Source of the DNA: Microbacterium sp. TNHR37B
Lineage (GTDB): Bacteria; Actinomycetota; Actinomycetes; Actinomycetales; Microbacteriaceae
DNA: 64,000 nt
Direction of reading: 5' to 3'
Assembly: GCF_001620065.1 (NCBI RefSeq)
Contig: NZ_LQGV01000001.1
Span: 1,521,800-1,585,799 of the forward strand
A model generated the notes under the pieces. The model saw only the letters and a list, made by a program, of their open reading frames with translations, ran no database searches and was not told the origin of the DNA. Shown piece after piece: positions 30,835 to 39,295 of the stretch (position 1 is its first letter; each line of letters starts with the position of its first letter). A program made the translations under genes and the position numbers.

Positions 30835-31112
30835 CGCCAGACTCCCGTGCAGCCGGCTCCTGGCGCGACCTGCTCTCTGTTGCCCAAGTCTCCGAGATCA
30901 CGGGCCTAGCTGTCCAGACGCTCTGCAACCTCCGGTGCGCCAGCGAAGGGCCTCCCCCGTTCCGCCTGTGCTGCAACCGGGACGACCTCGACGCATGGAT
31001 CGAGCACTCGCAAAGCGATGGTCAAACGATGGGTTGGGATCTGACCGAAAGCCAACTTCCCAGTGTTCTGGTAGCAGGAGCGGGGCTTGAACCCGCGACC
31101 TCACGATTATGA
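30807..31112 (+). pseudogene. Excisionase-type HTH gene remnant lacking a start codon
   Basis: In the frame opened after the TGA at 30804-30806 the sequence encodes LLSVAQVSEITGLAVQTLCN, then PPPFRLCCNRDDLDAWIEHS. This follows the standard pattern of excisionase-family HTH_17 proteins (LLTVEEVA...GPPFIRLG...DLDAWL). No ATG, GTG or TTG precedes the domain, and the frame runs on into the tRNA gene at 31069. This looks like the truncated edge of an integrated element lying against a tRNA. Confidence 0.5.
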
Positions 31113-31145
31113 GTCGTGCGCTCTCACCAACTGAGCTACCCTGCC
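31069..31145 (-). tRNA. tRNA with CAU anticodon (Met, or Ile2 after modification)
   Basis: Reading the minus strand from 31145 gives a full cloverleaf: acceptor GGCAGGG, D-arm AGCTCAGTTGGTGAGAGC, anticodon loop CTCATAA (anticodon CAT), T-arm GCGGGTTCAAGCCCCGC, and a 3' ACCA encoded at 31072-31069. The first acceptor pair is G:U. Elongator Met and lysidine-modified Ile2 cannot be told apart from the anticodon alone. Confidence 0.93.
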
Positions 31146-31170
31146 GCGATCCACCCGAAGGTGTCTTGCG

Positions 31171-31242
31171 AGCCCCGAGTCAGGATTGAACTGACGACCC
31201 CTTCCTTACCATGGAAGTGCTCTGCCACTGAGCTATCGGGGC
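31171..31242 (-). tRNA. tRNA-Thr (GGU)
   Basis: From 31242 on the minus strand: acceptor GCCCCGA, D-arm AGCTCAGTGGCAGAGC, anticodon loop ATGGTAA (anticodon GGT), T-arm TCAGTTCAATCCTGA region, discriminator T at 31171. CCA is not encoded. It lies 25 bases upstream of the CAU tRNA, so the two are probably cotranscribed. Confidence 0.93.
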
Positions 31243-31327
31243 GTGCTGCCCGCGAGCGGGCAACCAGAAAAGAATACCAGAGCGACGGCGTCCGCTCGAA
31301 CCGGGGCGGACTCCGGTCGGGCGAGGC

Positions 31328-32608
31328 TCAGCCCTGGGTGTGCTGCGTCATCCACGCCATGGGGTCGGTGTGGACGGTTCCCCCCAGGAGCACCTCGAAG
31401 TGCAGGTGCGGCCCGGTGGCCTTGCCGGTCTCGCCGACCCGGCCGAGCACGTCGCCCGCCTTCACGGTGTCGCCGGCGGCCACCTGGAGCGACCCGTACT
31501 GCATGTGGGCGTAGCGGGTGGAGACGAGCTTGCCGTCGATGATGTGGTCGACGACGACGGTCACGCCGTAATCGCCGCCCGCCTCGGTGGCGATGCGCAC
31601 TGTGCCGTCGGCGATGACGTGGATCTCCGCTCCGGCGCCGGGCGTCAAGTCCACACCACGGTGCGGTGAGGAGAACTTCGACAGGTACGTCTGCGACCCG
31701 TAGGCGGCGGAGATCGGAACCCCGACCGGGAAGGGCCACTGGATGTCTGCAGTGGGATCGTTGACCCACGTGCCGGCGAACTGAGTGACGCCGGAATCCG
31801 CCGCGAGGTCGGCCATCGACGCCACGTCGTAGTCGACGGAACGGTCGAGCTCGTTCGCCGCATCCGTCGAGGAGACGTAGGCCTGAATGTTCTCGGTCTC
31901 CACAGGAGCAGGGAGAGTCGTGACGACGTCGTCGTCGGGGCTGAAGGCGGCCGCGAGGGCGGAGACGGGCGTCGTCGTTCCCACTGCGAGCAGGCCCACG
32001 ATCGTCATCACGCCGAGCGAGAACGAGGCGGCGGCGACCTTCTTGGCGTTCACCCGTCGCGCGCGACGGGGCACGCGATGCGGAGCCACGGGAATGATCG
32101 GCGGGTCGACGACCGCGTCGGCCTGGATCGGCGTCTGGCCCGTGAAGGAGAAGAGCTGAGCCGCACGCTCGAAGTCGTCGACCAGGCACGGCTCCGCGAC
32201 GGCGGCGACGAACGCCAGCGGGATCGCGTCGGCGGCGACGGTGTCGATGAGCGTGGCGACCGTCTCGGGCGCAGACACGTGCTCGTCGCGTCCGGCGGTG
32301 CCCGTAGACGCCGAAACGCCGGGTTCCGCGAGTCTGCGGTCCCGGCGTCGAAGGGGAGCGGGGGCTGCCGCCACCTCGGCGGCGACGGTCTCGGCGATCG
32401 AGGTCGTCAGGTCGATCTGCGATCCCTGCGAGATCTGGGTGCCCGGGGCGGGGGCGACCTCTGCCGCGGGCGAGCCGCTCGCGGCGAGCGCCTCGGCCCG
32501 CTGACGACGCAACTCCGCGCGAGTGAGCGGAACCGGCTGCGACGACGCCACGGCACGGGTCGACCGTCGCGTGGGTGCGGCGTCGGCCTGAGGTGCGTCG
32601 AGGGTCAC
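31328..32608 (-). CDS. M23-family (LytM-type) peptidoglycan endopeptidase, membrane-anchored
   Basis: 426 residues from a GTG at 32608. A long hydrophilic, Ala-rich cytoplasmic region of about 185 residues precedes one membrane helix (VAAASFSLGVMTIVGLLAVG, about 191-212). The C-terminal M23 domain carries the zinc ligands in PHRGVDL and GPHLHFEV. Such enzymes cleave peptide cross-links in the wall; the cytoplasmic region may link it to division or regulation. Two GTAAC-like elements about 90 bases upstream suggest MtrA-type control. Confidence 0.9.
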   Translation of the reverse strand: MTLDAPQADAAPTRRSTRAVASSQPVPLTRAELRRQRAEALAASGSPAAEVAPAPGTQISQGSQIDLTTSIAETVAAEVAAAPAPLRRRDRRLAEPGVSASTGTAGRDEHVSAPETVATLIDTVAADAIPLAFVAAVAEPCLVDDFERAAQLFSFTGQTPIQADAVVDPPIIPVAPHRVPRRARRVNAKKVAAASFSLGVMTIVGLLAVGTTTPVSALAAAFSPDDDVVTTLPAPVETENIQAYVSSTDAANELDRSVDYDVASMADLAADSGVTQFAGTWVNDPTADIQWPFPVGVPISAAYGSQTYLSKFSSPHRGVDLTPGAGAEIHVIADGTVRIATEAGGDYGVTVVVDHIIDGKLVSTRYAHMQYGSLQVAAGDTVKAGDVLGRVGETGKATGPHLHFEVLLGGTVHTDPMAWMTQHTQG

Positions 32609-32693
32609 GGACGAAAGGCTCTCGGTCAGGGCGCGTTCGGGTGCGCAGTACTTCGGGGGGCTTCGGCTTACCTTCGCCGATCGGGAGGCAAAG

Positions 32694-32709
32694 GTAACGA
32701 TCGGGTAAA
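32694..32709. promoter_or_regulatory. Direct GTAAC/GTAAA repeat, possible MtrA-type site
   Basis: GTAAC (32694-32698) and GTAAA (32705-32709) are spaced 11 bases start to start, the spacing used by OmpR-family regulators. They lie upstream of the M23 peptidase. In actinobacteria MtrA binds GTAAC-type direct repeats before wall-hydrolase genes. A TTACCTT/AAGGTAA inverted pair overlaps the region. Assignment is inference. Confidence 0.35.
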
Positions 32710-32743
32710 CACTACCCCGCTTCGGCTGAGAATGCCATGGACA

Positions 32744-33568
32744 TCATCGATATACCGCGTCGGAGATCCGGTCGAACAGTTCCGCCCCCGCGGCAATCGT
32801 CATCTCCCGGCCCGGCGCTCCGCCGGGCATCCCGCCGAGACGTCCGCCGGCCTCGGTCACGAGCAAGCCGCCGGCGGCGTGATCCCACGCATGGAGCCCC
32901 CGTTCGAAGTAGCCATCGAGACGACCCGCGGCGACGAAGGCCAGATCGAGCGACGCCGCCCCGCCACGACGGATATCGCGAGCGAGGGGCATGACCCGGC
33001 GCAGGCGCGCGAAGTCGCCGTCGTGCGTGGCGGGGTCGTAGCCGAACCCCGTGGCGATGAGCGCACCGGCCTCCCCCGGTGTCGAGACGGCCAGGCGCGT
33101 GTCGTCGAGCCAGGCGCCGCGACCGGCGGCAGCACGGAACAGCTCCTGCGTGGCCGGGTTGACGACGACTCCGACGAGCGCTTCCCACTCGCGCGGATCG
33201 GGCCGGCCGCGGACGGCCGCGATGCTGACCGCGTAGTGCGGAAGGCCGTAGAGGTAGTTCACGGTGCCGTCGATCGGATCGACGACCCAGGTGATCTCGC
33301 TCGCCTCGCCGGTGTCGGGACTGTCGGCGAGGCCTGATTCCTCACCCAGGAAGCCATCGGCAGGCCGCGCCTCCACCAGACGGCGACGGATGAGGGCTTC
33401 CACCTCCCGGTCGGCCTCCGTGACGACATCGGCGATCGTCGACTTGGTCGCCGCCACCTCGACGCCTTCGGAACGCCGCTGGCGCGCCAGCGCTCCCGCT
33501 TCTCGCGCCACCTCGATCGCCAGGCTCCACAGCTCGTCGACGGGGGCGGATTCCGCAGGGGTCCTCAT
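32744..33568 (-). CDS. Inositol-monophosphatase family phosphatase
   Basis: 274 residues from the ATG at 33568; a GTG three codons upstream (33577) is possible. Metal-binding motifs are all present: EADREVEALI region, GEES, and WVVDPIDGTVNYLYG, with the C-terminal AWDHAAGGLLVTEAGG. The family hydrolyses inositol-1-phosphate, histidinol phosphate or nucleotide bisphosphates with magnesium; the substrate here is not decided by sequence. It is divergent from the FAD oxidoreductase gene with about 31 bases between starts. Confidence 0.92.
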   Translation of the reverse strand: MRTPAESAPVDELWSLAIEVAREAGALARQRRSEGVEVAATKSTIADVVTEADREVEALIRRRLVEARPADGFLGEESGLADSPDTGEASEITWVVDPIDGTVNYLYGLPHYAVSIAAVRGRPDPREWEALVGVVVNPATQELFRAAAGRGAWLDDTRLAVSTPGEAGALIATGFGYDPATHDGDFARLRRVMPLARDIRRGGAASLDLAFVAAGRLDGYFERGLHAWDHAAGGLLVTEAGGRLGGMPGGAPGREMTIAAGAELFDRISDAVYR

Positions 33569-33599
33569 GCCGTCCACGCTACGCCGCTACCGTGGGCGC

Positions 33600-35198
33600 A
33601 TGAGCGTCACCGCCGCCCGCCCTTCATCCGAGTACGACGTCGTGATCGTGGGAGGAGGCCACAACGCCCTCGTCGCGGCGGCCTACCTCGGCCGCGCCGG
33701 CAAGAGCGTCGTCGTGCTGGAGCGCAACGATCGCGTCGGTGGCGCCGCCGTCTCAGAAGAGCCCTGGCCGGGCGTCGCGGCACGCCTGTCGCGCTACTCC
33801 TATCTCGTGAGCCTCCTGCCCCAGCAGATCATCGACGACCTCGACCTGCGGCTGGACCTCCGGCGGCGACGCTACGCGTCGTACACCCCCGACCCGGCAG
33901 ACCCCTCGCGGGGCATCCTGATCGATCACGCCGACGCCCTCGCCACTGCGGAGAGCTTCCGCCGCACGACCGGCGATGCCTCCGAGGCGGAGCGCTTCGC
34001 CGCCTTCTCGGACCGGATGCTCCCGCTCGCGGCCGCTCTGTTTCCGACGATGACCTCTCCCCTTCGTCGCGAAGACGCCGTGCGCGCGGAGATGCCGGAC
34101 CCGTCGCTGTGGCACGCGCTCACGGCGCGACCCCTCGGCGAGCTCCTGCGCGAGAGCCTGGGCTCCGACCTCACTCGCGGGATCGCTTTGACCGACGGGC
34201 TCATCGGCACGTTCGCGTCAGCCGACGATCCCTCGCTTCGCCAGAACCGCTGCTTCCTCTACCACGTCATCGGCGGCGGCACCGGCGACTGGGACGTTCC
34301 GGTCGGAGGGATGGGGCAGGTGAGCGGCGCGCTGGAGCACGCCGCGCGGACGGCCGGGGCCCACCTACGGACGCAGGCCGAGGTCACGGCCGTGACACCC
34401 GATGGTGCGGTGGCGCTCGCGACCGGCGAGGAGCTGCGCGGGCGCCTGGTGCTCAGCGGCGTCGGCCCCGCGGTGTTGCGTCGTCTGCTCGACGCGGGCA
34501 CCACCGGGTCAGGCACTATCGCGCAGCCTCTGGCCGAGGGAGCGCAGGTGAAGGTGAACATGCTGTTGTCGCGCTTGCCGCGACTGCGCGATGAGTCGGT
34601 GGCGCCCGAGGCGGCGTTCGCCGGCACCTTCCACATCAACGAGGCGTACTCCCAATTGGAGGCTGCGCACGCGGCTGCGCTCGCGGGACGCGTCCCCGAT
34701 CCCCTCCCGGCCGAGATCTACTGTCACTCGCTCACCGACCCGTCGATCCTGGGTGAGGAACTCCAGCGGTCGGGGGCACAGACTCTGACGCTCTTCGGTC
34801 TGCAGGTTCCGCATCGCCTCCTGGAGAGCGGCGACGGCGACGCTCATCGGGAGGCACTCCTGTCCGCCGCTCAGCGCTCGCTCGATTCCGTGCTCGCCGA
34901 GCCGATCGCCGACTGTCTCTTCGAGGCGCCGGATGGCACGCCCTGCATCGAGGCGCGAACGACCGCGGATCTGGAGGCCTCGCTGGGCATGACCGCGGGA
35001 GACATCTTCCACGGACCGTTGGCGTGGCCGTGGGCGGATGCGGACGAACCTCTCGAGACCCCCGCTCAGCGGTGGGGCGTTGCGACGGAGGACGAGCGGG
35101 TGCTGCTGTGCGGATCCGGCGCGCGGCGAGGTGGCGCGGTCAGCGGGATCGGCGGGCACAACGCGGCGATGGCCGCGCTGGAGCTGTTGGGCTCCTGA
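33600..35198 (+). CDS. FAD-dependent NAD(P)-type oxidoreductase, phytoene-desaturase-like
   Basis: 532 residues. The N-terminus has the Rossmann motif VVIVGGGHNALVAAAYLGRAG and VLERNDRVGGAAVS. The C-terminus has LLCGSGARRGGAVSGIGGHN, as in PYROXD2/CrtI-like oxidoreductases. This branch is common in actinobacteria, where its substrate is usually undefined. No carotenoid genes surround it, so a carotenoid role is not supported. It shares a short divergent promoter region with the phosphatase gene and converges with the next membrane gene. Confidence 0.85.
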   Translation: MSVTAARPSSEYDVVIVGGGHNALVAAAYLGRAGKSVVVLERNDRVGGAAVSEEPWPGVAARLSRYSYLVSLLPQQIIDDLDLRLDLRRRRYASYTPDPADPSRGILIDHADALATAESFRRTTGDASEAERFAAFSDRMLPLAAALFPTMTSPLRREDAVRAEMPDPSLWHALTARPLGELLRESLGSDLTRGIALTDGLIGTFASADDPSLRQNRCFLYHVIGGGTGDWDVPVGGMGQVSGALEHAARTAGAHLRTQAEVTAVTPDGAVALATGEELRGRLVLSGVGPAVLRRLLDAGTTGSGTIAQPLAEGAQVKVNMLLSRLPRLRDESVAPEAAFAGTFHINEAYSQLEAAHAAALAGRVPDPLPAEIYCHSLTDPSILGEELQRSGAQTLTLFGLQVPHRLLESGDGDAHREALLSAAQRSLDSVLAEPIADCLFEAPDGTPCIEARTTADLEASLGMTAGDIFHGPLAWPWADADEPLETPAQRWGVATEDERVLLCGSGARRGGAVSGIGGHNAAMAALELLGS

Positions 35199-35217
35199 GC
35201 GCGGCCATCGACCGGGG

Positions 35218-36207
35218 TCACTGCGGCGGGGCGGGCGGCGGCGGGTAGCCCTGGTAGCCGGGCGCCGGCGGCGGGGTTGCGTCGCCTTCGGCAGGAGCGG
35301 CAGGAGCCTGCGGAGCGGCAGGAGCCGACGGTTCGGGAGCAGCCGCCGGAGTCTGCGGCGGAGCGTCGTACGCCGGGGCCGCGTAACTCGGTGCCGCACC
35401 ATAGCCCTGAGCCTGCGCGGGCTGGGCCGGGTAGGTGGGCTGGCCGGTGTAGTACGCGTTCCAGTCGGGCGAGCCGTCGGGCATGACTGGCAGCGGGGTG
35501 CGTCCGTCGGCATACGTCGGCCACTGGGCGACGGGCGCGGCGGGCTGCTGCGGGTAGTAGTACCCCTGCGTCGGAGCCGGCGCGCGGTCCTTCTTGGGAG
35601 CGAAGAGAGCATTCACGAGCGGAACCAGCGCGGTTCCGACGGCGGCCAGGATGGCGAGGGCCACCACCACGCGCCAGTAGAAGTCTCGGAAGACCACGTA
35701 CTCCTCGATCATGATCGGAAGCACGAGCATGACGGCGAGGATCACGACCAGACCGATCGTGACGTAGGTCACGACGGACGTGAAGGTCGTGTGGTGACGC
35801 TGGTGGGCCTTGGAGAAGAGGCGGATGTGGAGGAGCGCCGCCTGCAGGATCAGCACGATCAGCAGGAACTTGAAGAAGCGCTCCGGGCCGGTGCCGAAGG
35901 AGTCGCGGGCATCGGGCAGCCAGATCAGGAGCGCTCCGATGAGCAGGATCAGCACCCACGTCACCATGCTCGACAGCGCGAACCACGCGGGTCGACGCGA
36001 CGCGAGGCTGGCCTCGAGGATCGCGATCCCGGCGAACGACGCGAGCAGCACGATGGTCAGGAAGGCCTTGCCGATCATCCCGTTGGCATCGCCGACCAGC
36101 ACCCAGACGACGCACACGATGGCGGCGGCGATGAGGGCACCGATCGCCACCCAGATGGATGCTCGCAGGATCTTGCTCGAGTTCGGATGGGTGAGGGGTT
36201 CGCTCAT
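35218..36207 (-). CDS. Multi-helix membrane protein with Pro/Ala/Tyr-rich C-terminus
   Basis: 329 residues from the ATG at 36207 (CGGAGGAACCGAG upstream). About seven hydrophobic segments occupy residues 15-215. The C-terminal 110 residues are low-complexity, rich in Pro, Ala, Gln and Tyr (TQGYYYPQQPAAPVAQWPTY). Such tails are common in actinobacterial envelope proteins. No enzymatic motif is visible. It converges with the FAD oxidoreductase gene 19 bases away. Function unknown. Confidence 0.8.
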   Translation of the reverse strand: MSEPLTHPNSSKILRASIWVAIGALIAAAIVCVVWVLVGDANGMIGKAFLTIVLLASFAGIAILEASLASRRPAWFALSSMVTWVLILLIGALLIWLPDARDSFGTGPERFFKFLLIVLILQAALLHIRLFSKAHQRHHTTFTSVVTYVTIGLVVILAVMLVLPIMIEEYVVFRDFYWRVVVALAILAAVGTALVPLVNALFAPKKDRAPAPTQGYYYPQQPAAPVAQWPTYADGRTPLPVMPDGSPDWNAYYTGQPTYPAQPAQAQGYGAAPSYAAPAYDAPPQTPAAAPEPSAPAAPQAPAAPAEGDATPPPAPGYQGYPPPPAPPQ

Positions 36208-36270
36208 CTCGGTTCCTCCGGTCGCGGACACGTGGACGTTCTCATCCTCGCACGCGAGCCCTCCTCACGC

Positions 36271-36300
36271 GCGCCCTCTCCCCCGCGCGAGCGCGCCACT
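36271..36300. repeat. Left copy of 30-bp direct repeat flanking the HsdR-N-type gene
   Basis: GCGCCCTCTCCCCCGC followed by GCGAGCGCGCCACT; identical to 37493-37522 at 28 of 30 positions. It sits 10 bases beyond the 3' end of the nuclease gene, in what would otherwise be the shared upstream region of two divergent membrane-protein genes. Confidence 0.8.
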
Positions 36301-36309
36301 CCACCGGCG

Positions 36310-37401
36310 TCATGCGTACCGGCGGACGGCCGCGCGAATCTCCTCCGCATGCAGGTAGATCTCGTCCAGCGACTCGATGGGGTGGCGCGTCTCGTTCTTC
36401 TGCTCGTCGAGCAGACCAAGGTACTTCTTGCTCGAACTGTTGAAGTGAAGGCGTGCGATGGGCTTCCGGTTGTTGTCGTCGAGGAGAACAGCGAAGTAGC
36501 TCTTGGAATCACGGTGGAAGACCCGCTGGGGCTTCACCTCGCTGCACGCGATGGCTTTGACGATCTGATAGCCCTCCAGCTCTTCGAGGGTCGTGGTGAT
36601 CTCTGTGTCACGATCGAGGTCTGCTTCAGCCACTTCGGCGGACGACGCCGGCGCCGTGGCGACACCGACCGGCGCCATCGGGGCGGATGCACCGAGCGCG
36701 GTCTTGAGCCGATCGTTCACTTGATCGTTCAGGTACTGCTTCGTGGCCTTCTTCACCAAGATGGAGAACTGCTCTCGCACGCGAGCTGTGAAGGATCCGT
36801 CGTACACCCGGGTGGTGAAGAAGCGAACGAAGTCGTCGGTCGGTTCGCGGAACTGCGCAGCGATCTCGCGCTTGAGAGCGCCGACGTACTTGAGTTCCTC
36901 TGCGGCATTGACGATCGAGTCCAAGTCGAAGGCGTCTTTGCTGAGCTTCTGAATCTCCGGGACCAGAGTGTCATCGATCTCTCGAAGGTCCAGCACCAGG
37001 AACGGTTTCTGGTCCATGCGATTCGGGGAATCGATGTCGGAGTAGAACTGCCACACGACTCCGTTGGTGAGCACCGCGACTCGCGCGTTGGTCACTCCGA
37101 AGTACCGGTACAGCTGAGATGCATGCTCGAGGGTGAGCTCACCGCGGTGAACCTTGCACTCGATGAGGATCTGAACCTCGCCGTCACGCACGATCGCATA
37201 ATCGATCTTCTCCCCACGCTTGATCCCGACGTCGGCCGTGAACTCCGGCACCACCTCAAGCGGATCGAACACGTCGTAGCCGAGGATCGTCGCGATGAAC
37301 GGCATCACGAACGCGTTCTTCGTCGCCTCCTCTGTGTCGACTGACTCCGACTGGTTCTGCACCTTGGCCGCCAGGGCATACAAACGCTCGATGAAATCCA
37401 C
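36310..37401 (-). CDS. Lone HsdR-N-type PD-(D/E)xK nuclease-like protein
   Basis: 363 residues from a GTG at 37401 with AAGGAG upstream. The first about 190 residues match the type I restriction HsdR N-terminal nuclease fold: Asp67 in KIDYAI and the ECK motif (Glu81, Lys83) in QILIECKVHRG. No helicase domain follows. The C-terminal third is a separate domain (ITTTLEELEGYQIVKAIACS; FHRDSKSYFAVLLDD). No methylase or specificity gene is nearby. Base composition is lower in GC than its neighbours, and a 30-bp direct repeat brackets it, both signs of acquisition. Cellular role, possibly single-gene defence, is unproven. Confidence 0.8.
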   Translation of the reverse strand: MDFIERLYALAAKVQNQSESVDTEEATKNAFVMPFIATILGYDVFDPLEVVPEFTADVGIKRGEKIDYAIVRDGEVQILIECKVHRGELTLEHASQLYRYFGVTNARVAVLTNGVVWQFYSDIDSPNRMDQKPFLVLDLREIDDTLVPEIQKLSKDAFDLDSIVNAAEELKYVGALKREIAAQFREPTDDFVRFFTTRVYDGSFTARVREQFSILVKKATKQYLNDQVNDRLKTALGASAPMAPVGVATAPASSAEVAEADLDRDTEITTTLEELEGYQIVKAIACSEVKPQRVFHRDSKSYFAVLLDDNNRKPIARLHFNSSSKKYLGLLDEQKNETRHPIESLDEIYLHAEEIRAAVRRYA

Positions 37402-37492
37402 TGCCGCTCCTTCGACGGATGCTCCGCCATGAAGCTCCTACATATAAGTCGCCGCAGCGACCCATTTCCTTACACTCCGGCACTCCACGCGT

Positions 37493-37522
37493 GCGCCCTC
37501 TCCCCCGCAGGAGCGCGCCACT
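37493..37522. repeat. Right copy of 30-bp direct repeat flanking the HsdR-N-type gene
   Basis: GCGCCCTCTCCCCCGC followed by AGGAGCGCGCCACT; 28 of 30 identical to 36271-36300. It lies 38 bases upstream of the small membrane-protein gene starting at 37560, so it may include part of that gene's promoter region. Confidence 0.8.
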
Positions 37523-37559
37523 AACATGGGTCCACCGTTGTGCAGGAAGGGATACGAAC

Positions 37560-37814
37560 ATGCACGTCCTCGCCTCCAACCCGATCGACCCCGGCGTGTT
37601 CGCGGGCATCGGATTCGGCTTCATGATCCTCGCGCTCGTGATCTACCTCGGCCTGATCGGACTGATGCTCTGGATCGGCTACCTCATCATGCGGACCGCC
37701 GTGAAGAACGGCGTGATCCTTGCGATGCGTGAGACCGGTGCGCAGATCACACCGCGGCCGGGCTACAGCGCCCCTCCCGCACCACCGGCCGGCTGGCACC
37801 CGCAGGGCGGCTGA
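37560..37814 (+). CDS. Small single-pass membrane protein
   Basis: 84 residues. A long hydrophobic stretch (FGFMILALVIYLGLIGLMLW onward to MRT) covers residues 18-46. The C-terminus is Pro/Ala-rich (PRPGYSAPPAPPAGWHPQGG), like the tail of the membrane protein on the other side of the nuclease gene. AGGAAGGGATACGAAC precedes the ATG. Probably a regulator or accessory membrane peptide; function unknown. Confidence 0.7.
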   Translation: MHVLASNPIDPGVFAGIGFGFMILALVIYLGLIGLMLWIGYLIMRTAVKNGVILAMRETGAQITPRPGYSAPPAPPAGWHPQGG

Positions 37815-37820
37815 GTCGCC

Positions 37821-38306
37821 TCAGCAGTACACGTTGGTGATCAGCGCGCGGTAGGCGATCGGCACGGTCGCCGCGGTCCCCGCTGTGGCGGACGCCCGCA
37901 CGGTCGTCCCCTGACGGGCCTGCAGCGTGCCGCTCGATCGCGCGTTGGCGATGGAGCCGACCGTGGCGAGCGCCGCGGTCGACTTCGAACCGCAACTGGT
38001 CCACTCCAGCTTGGTGCCGCCCTGCGAGGCCTGGGAGTAGGCGCAGATCGCACCCGTGGCGCAGCTGCCCACCGAACGGGCGCCGATCCCGGAAACGGTC
38101 AGCGTCATGTCGAGCGCCGGCCACTCCGCCGTGCTCCACGAGGTTGCAACGCCCCCCGGCTCCGCCAGCAGCGCGTAGGCGACATCGGGATGGACGAGAG
38201 CGACATCGGCGCGGGCGGCTGGAGCGGGAGCCGCCGACAGCGTGACGGCGACCACGACGCCGAGCGAGATCGCGAACGTGGTGAGGTATCGGGAGACAGT
38301 GTTCAT
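37821..38306 (-). CDS. Secreted protein co-translated with the ECF sigma cassette
   Basis: 161 residues. The N-terminus LTTFAISLGVVVAVTLSAAP then APAARAD is a Sec signal peptide. The mature region is beta-rich and contains four cysteines (GSCATGAICAYSQ, WTSCGSKS, NVYC at the very C-terminus). The GAICAYSQASQGG segment resembles the short Cys-containing motif of secreted peptidase-inhibitor-like beta proteins. Its ATG overlaps the stop of the preceding CU044_5270-type gene (ATGA), so it is probably an output of the same regulatory unit. Confidence 0.75.
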   Translation of the reverse strand: MNTVSRYLTTFAISLGVVVAVTLSAAPAPAARADVALVHPDVAYALLAEPGGVATSWSTAEWPALDMTLTVSGIGARSVGSCATGAICAYSQASQGGTKLEWTSCGSKSTAALATVGSIANARSSGTLQARQGTTVRASATAGTAATVPIAYRALITNVYC

Positions 38307-39295
38307 TTCGTATCCGGCCAGAGAGAGTACGAGGCGACGGTGCCGACGGGCACAGGGAGAGGAGATCCCGGACCCGTCACCGACATCTCATAGCCGACGA
38401 TACGTCCGGTGCGGGTACTGATCAGGAGGGTCGCCGACTGATCGCCCATCGCCTCCGCCATCACACCGATCACCTCTCGCCCTTCGCGATCGGTCGTCAC
38501 GCCGAGGACGTCGACATCTGGCACGGAGAGAAGCGCCTGCAGGATGTCCGCGTGCTGCGCATTGGTCATCGTCAGCTCCGAGAAGAGATCAGGTACGGCT
38601 GTAAGCGCCTGTCCCGAGAATCCCGACCCGTACTCGATGTAGAGCTGGAGCAGTTCATCGGCGAACTGCGCATCCAAGTCCTCCGCACCGGGTGTCGCGG
38701 GTGAGTACGTTCCCGGCTCCCACGTCAGCTCATCGATGATGGTCCCCGGCGGCTTCGCGTTCGGCGGCGTCGCCGGAAGGCCCGAAGAGCTGAGGAAGGG
38801 TGCACCGGTTCGCACGATCTGTGTCGCAGAGAGATCCTCCGACCACACGAACTCGCGCTCGAGCGGCTCGATGTACACGGTCGGCTCCGCTTCGCCGTCT
38901 TGTTTGAGCGTCAGCGACCACGACACCGTCTCCGAGCGGCGCTCCGTCGTCGCGGGGCCGGGTGAGTCGGCGAGCCGGCCCTTCGCCTCGGCGACGACCT
39001 CGGCCAGGCTCTTGTCGATCGCGGTGTAGGTCAGCGGAGCCGGCCCGTAGGCGGCGGCGACCGGCGCGGTGAACGGGTTGAGGAACGCGACCAGCGCCAC
39101 CGCCAGGGCCGCCACGGCGGCAGGCACCGCGATCCAGGCCGCACGCGCCCGCGCCACCCGCGAGCGTCGGGCGGGTGTCGGCGCCTCTGCCATGATGCGT
39201 TCGAGGGTCGCCTTCTGACGCTCCGGCGGGATCGGCGCGAAGGCGCGGGACGGGTCGGCGTCGCGAAGACGCCGTTCGAGTTCTTCGTCGTTCAT
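38303..39295 (-). CDS. CU044_5270-type membrane protein, probable ECF sigma partner
   Basis: 330 residues starting MNDEELERRLRDADPSRAFA. A hydrophilic about 55-residue N-terminus, probably cytoplasmic, is followed by one membrane helix (AAWIAVPAAVAALAVALVAF) and a long external domain. Proteins of this family are encoded next to ECF sigma factors in actinobacteria and are candidate anti-sigma factors. Start and stop overlap the sigma gene upstream and the secreted-protein gene downstream by four bases each. The signal sensed is unknown. Confidence 0.85.
   Translation of the reverse strand: MNDEELERRLRDADPSRAFAPIPPERQKATLERIMAEAPTPARRSRVARARAAWIAVPAAVAALAVALVAFLNPFTAPVAAAYGPAPLTYTAIDKSLAEVVAEAKGRLADSPGPATTERRSETVSWSLTLKQDGEAEPTVYIEPLEREFVWSEDLSATQIVRTGAPFLSSSGLPATPPNAKPPGTIIDELTWEPGTYSPATPGAEDLDAQFADELLQLYIEYGSGFSGQALTAVPDLFSELTMTNAQHADILQALLSVPDVDVLGVTTDREGREVIGVMAEAMGDQSATLLISTRTGRIVGYEMSVTGPGSPLPVPVGTVASYSLWPDTK

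Noticed and set aside
32609..32743. Cyclic-di-AMP (ydaO-type) riboswitch before the M23 peptidase
   Set aside because: Such riboswitches often precede wall-hydrolase genes in actinobacteria, but I could not find the conserved core; the leader is also shorter than the usual element.
33600..35198. Carotenoid (phytoene) desaturase assignment
   Set aside because: The FAD domain resembles that family, but no phytoene synthase or other carotenoid gene is nearby, so only the broad oxidoreductase call is kept.
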